DNA of 8,375 nucleotides from Brevundimonas sp. UBA5936 (GTDB taxonomy: Bacteria; Pseudomonadota; Alphaproteobacteria; Caulobacterales; Caulobacteraceae). The DNA is taken from the NCBI GenBank assembly GCA_002430835.1, contig DJDA01000047.1:1-8375 (forward strand), read 5' to 3'. The translations under genes and the position numbers were made by a program. Shown in pieces: positions 6,112-8,375 of this stretch; position 1 is the stretch's first letter, and each line of letters opens with the position of its first letter. Under the pieces are notes generated by a model. That model saw only the letters and a program-made list of their open reading frames with translations, did not search any database and was not told the DNA's origin.

Positions 6112-6855
6112 GTGTTCAGAGACCCCTTCGACATCGACAACTACGCCCAGGATCCTGACCACTATCTCGCCGTGCCCTTCGTCCCGACCGAAGAGGACAC
6201 GGTCGAGGCCATGCTGAGCCTGGCGGGGGTCGGTCCCAATGATCGGCTGTACGACCTCGGCTGCGGCGACGGACGCATCGTCATCGCCGCCGCCCGTGAT
6301 CGCGACGCGCGCGGCGTCGGCGTCGACGTCGACCCCCTGCGGATCGCCGACGCCATGGAGTTCGCCGGCTGGGCCGGGGTCGAACACATGGTCGACTTCC
6401 GCGAGGAAGACCTGTTCAGCGTCGATGTCCGCGAGGCCACCGTGGTCAGCCTCTATCTGCTGCAATCCATCAATGTCGAACTGCGCCCGCGCCTGCTCAG
6501 CCAGCTGAAGCCCGGCGCCCGCATCGTCTCCCACGCCTTCGACATGGGCGACTGGCAGGCCGACGAACGGATCAAGGTCGCCGACGGCTACATTTACAAA
6601 TGGACGGTTCCGGCCCCGGTCGCGGGGCGCTGGGACTGGACGCGCGCGGACGGAACGCCGTGCCGTCTGGAGCTGGAGCAGACCTATCAGCAGGTCACGG
6701 GCCGCGCCTGGTTGGGGGAGACTGAGGTCGGTCTGACCGCCGAACTGACCGGCGAACGGCTCGAAGTCGAGCTTCAGGCGAACGAGGCGACGCCGGTTCA
6801 GCGCTTCATCCTGACCTTCGCCGATGGGATACTGAAGTCCGCCGTCGAGGCCTGA
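6112..6855 (+). CDS. Class I SAM-dependent methyltransferase, substrate unknown
   Basis: The 247-residue product has a Rossmann-type methyltransferase core. Motif I is YDLGCGDGRIVIAAA (DLGCGDG at 48-54), the acidic end of the second strand is GVGVDVDP (D72/D74), and EEDLF (98-102) fits the adenine-contact motif. It is followed by VVSLYLLQSIN and LKPGARIVSHAFDMGDW. The PFVPT segment (22-26) before the core is typical of a bacterial group distantly resembling the FAM173/ATPSC-KMT protein-lysine methyltransferases. A beta-rich C-terminal part (about 160-247) follows. The start is GTG 6112: an in-frame TGA at 6100-6102 excludes anything earlier, and the next ATG (residue 34) would remove the conserved PFVPT. 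No clear Shine-Dalgarno is visible. It is transcribed against its neighbours, diverging from the secreted-protein gene and converging on infB. Methylated target unknown. Confidence 0.85.
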   Translation: MFRDPFDIDNYAQDPDHYLAVPFVPTEEDTVEAMLSLAGVGPNDRLYDLGCGDGRIVIAAARDRDARGVGVDVDPLRIADAMEFAGWAGVEHMVDFREEDLFSVDVREATVVSLYLLQSINVELRPRLLSQLKPGARIVSHAFDMGDWQADERIKVADGYIYKWTVPAPVAGRWDWTRADGTPCRLELEQTYQQVTGRAWLGETEVGLTAELTGERLEVELQANEATPVQRFILTFADGILKSAVEA

Positions 6856-6865
6856 CCTTCACCAC

Positions 6866-6989
6866 CCGCTCATCCCGGCGGACGCCGGGATCCAATGAGG
6901 GCCTCACACCCCGCACACGCCAAATCCCTCCGGCCGCCCGCGCGCCCGTGGCCAAAGAACTGGCTCCCGGCGTCCGCCGGGATGAGCGG
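6866..6989. repeat. Paired-palindrome intergenic repeat (REP/BIME-like), type 2
   Basis: Arms 6866-6890 and 6965-6989 are perfect 25-bp inverted copies, separated by 74 bp of unrelated sequence. Each arm contains its own short hairpin (CCCGGC-ggac-GCCGGG). The unit ATCCCGGC...GCCGGGATCC resembles a dispersed motif common in alphaproteobacterial intergenic DNA; that is from memory, not searched. It lies 10 nt after the methyltransferase stop, between convergent genes, with no transposase or visible target duplication. It may help terminate or protect the methyltransferase mRNA 3' end. It shares no sequence with the type 1 element at 158-313. Confidence 0.75.
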
Positions 6990-7013
6990 AAATCGGCACC
7001 CGCCCCAAAGACA

Positions 7014-7045
7014 AAGGGCGCGGCTTCCGTGGAAACCGCGCCCTT
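7014..7045 (-). terminator. Terminator hairpin after infB (possibly shared with the convergent gene)
   Basis: AAGGGCGCGG (7014-7023) and CCGCGCCCTT (7036-7045) are perfectly complementary. The inner bases extend the pairing to about 15 bp (TTCC/GGAA plus one G-T pair) with a two-base loop. On the minus strand the stem runs into TGTCTTTGG, a moderately T-rich tail, about 30 nt after the infB stop. On the plus strand the tail is CATGTTTC, so a weaker bidirectional role for the methyltransferase is possible. Confidence 0.75.
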
Positions 7046-7074
7046 CATGTTTCAAGCCGTGAGGCTCAAGCGTC

Positions 7075-8375
<1,301 letters not shown>

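Noticed and set aside
6001..6534. A 177-codon minus-strand frame opposite the methyltransferase
   Set aside because: It overlaps the SAM-binding core of a clear methyltransferase and has no recognisable features.

Overview
The window is about 8.4 kb of GC-rich DNA from an alphaproteobacterium. Protein style, gene order and intergenic sequence look most like Caulobacterales (Brevundimonas or Caulobacter-like). That placement is inference from familiarity; no marker here proves it. Most of the window is the conserved translation and RNA-metabolism neighbourhood infB - rbfA - truB - rpsO - pnp, all on the minus strand, so it reads right to left: infB (7075 to the right edge, 5' end missing), rbfA (4201-4653), truB (3264-4196), rpsO (2904-3173) and pnp (418-2646). 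A partial plus-strand gene for a cysteine-rich, probably exported protein ends at 155 and converges on pnp.

The usual infB-rbfA adjacency is broken. Between them lie three genes: a plus-strand class I SAM methyltransferase (6112-6855), and two minus-strand genes upstream of rbfA. These two encode a signal-peptide protein of unknown function (5439-5969) and a membrane-anchored DUF2459-type protein (4720-5424). An intrinsic-terminator-like hairpin (7014-7045) follows infB, so infB is probably transcribed separately from rbfA-truB-rpsO-pnp. The latter may be fed from a promoter in the divergent region 5970-6111, running through the two exported-protein genes.

The non-coding DNA is structured. 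Two unrelated paired-palindrome (REP/BIME-like) elements lie at the two convergent gene junctions (158-313 and 6866-6989), each next to a terminator hairpin. The 257-nt rpsO-pnp spacer holds two perfect GC-rich stems, in positions that recall the RNase III/PNPase-controlled spacer of E. coli. The 90-nt truB-rpsO spacer holds a perfect 7-bp stem and a strong ribosome binding site.

Functionally, IF2 (initiation), RbfA (30S maturation), TruB (tRNA pseudouridine 55) and S15 (30S assembly) serve translation, and PNPase serves RNA turnover. The three inserted genes have no demonstrated link to these processes. I see no CRISPR array, tRNA, rRNA, insertion sequence or phage gene, and nothing that amounts to a clearly new multi-gene system. 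The best leads are the three-gene insertion and the intergenic RNA and repeat structures.
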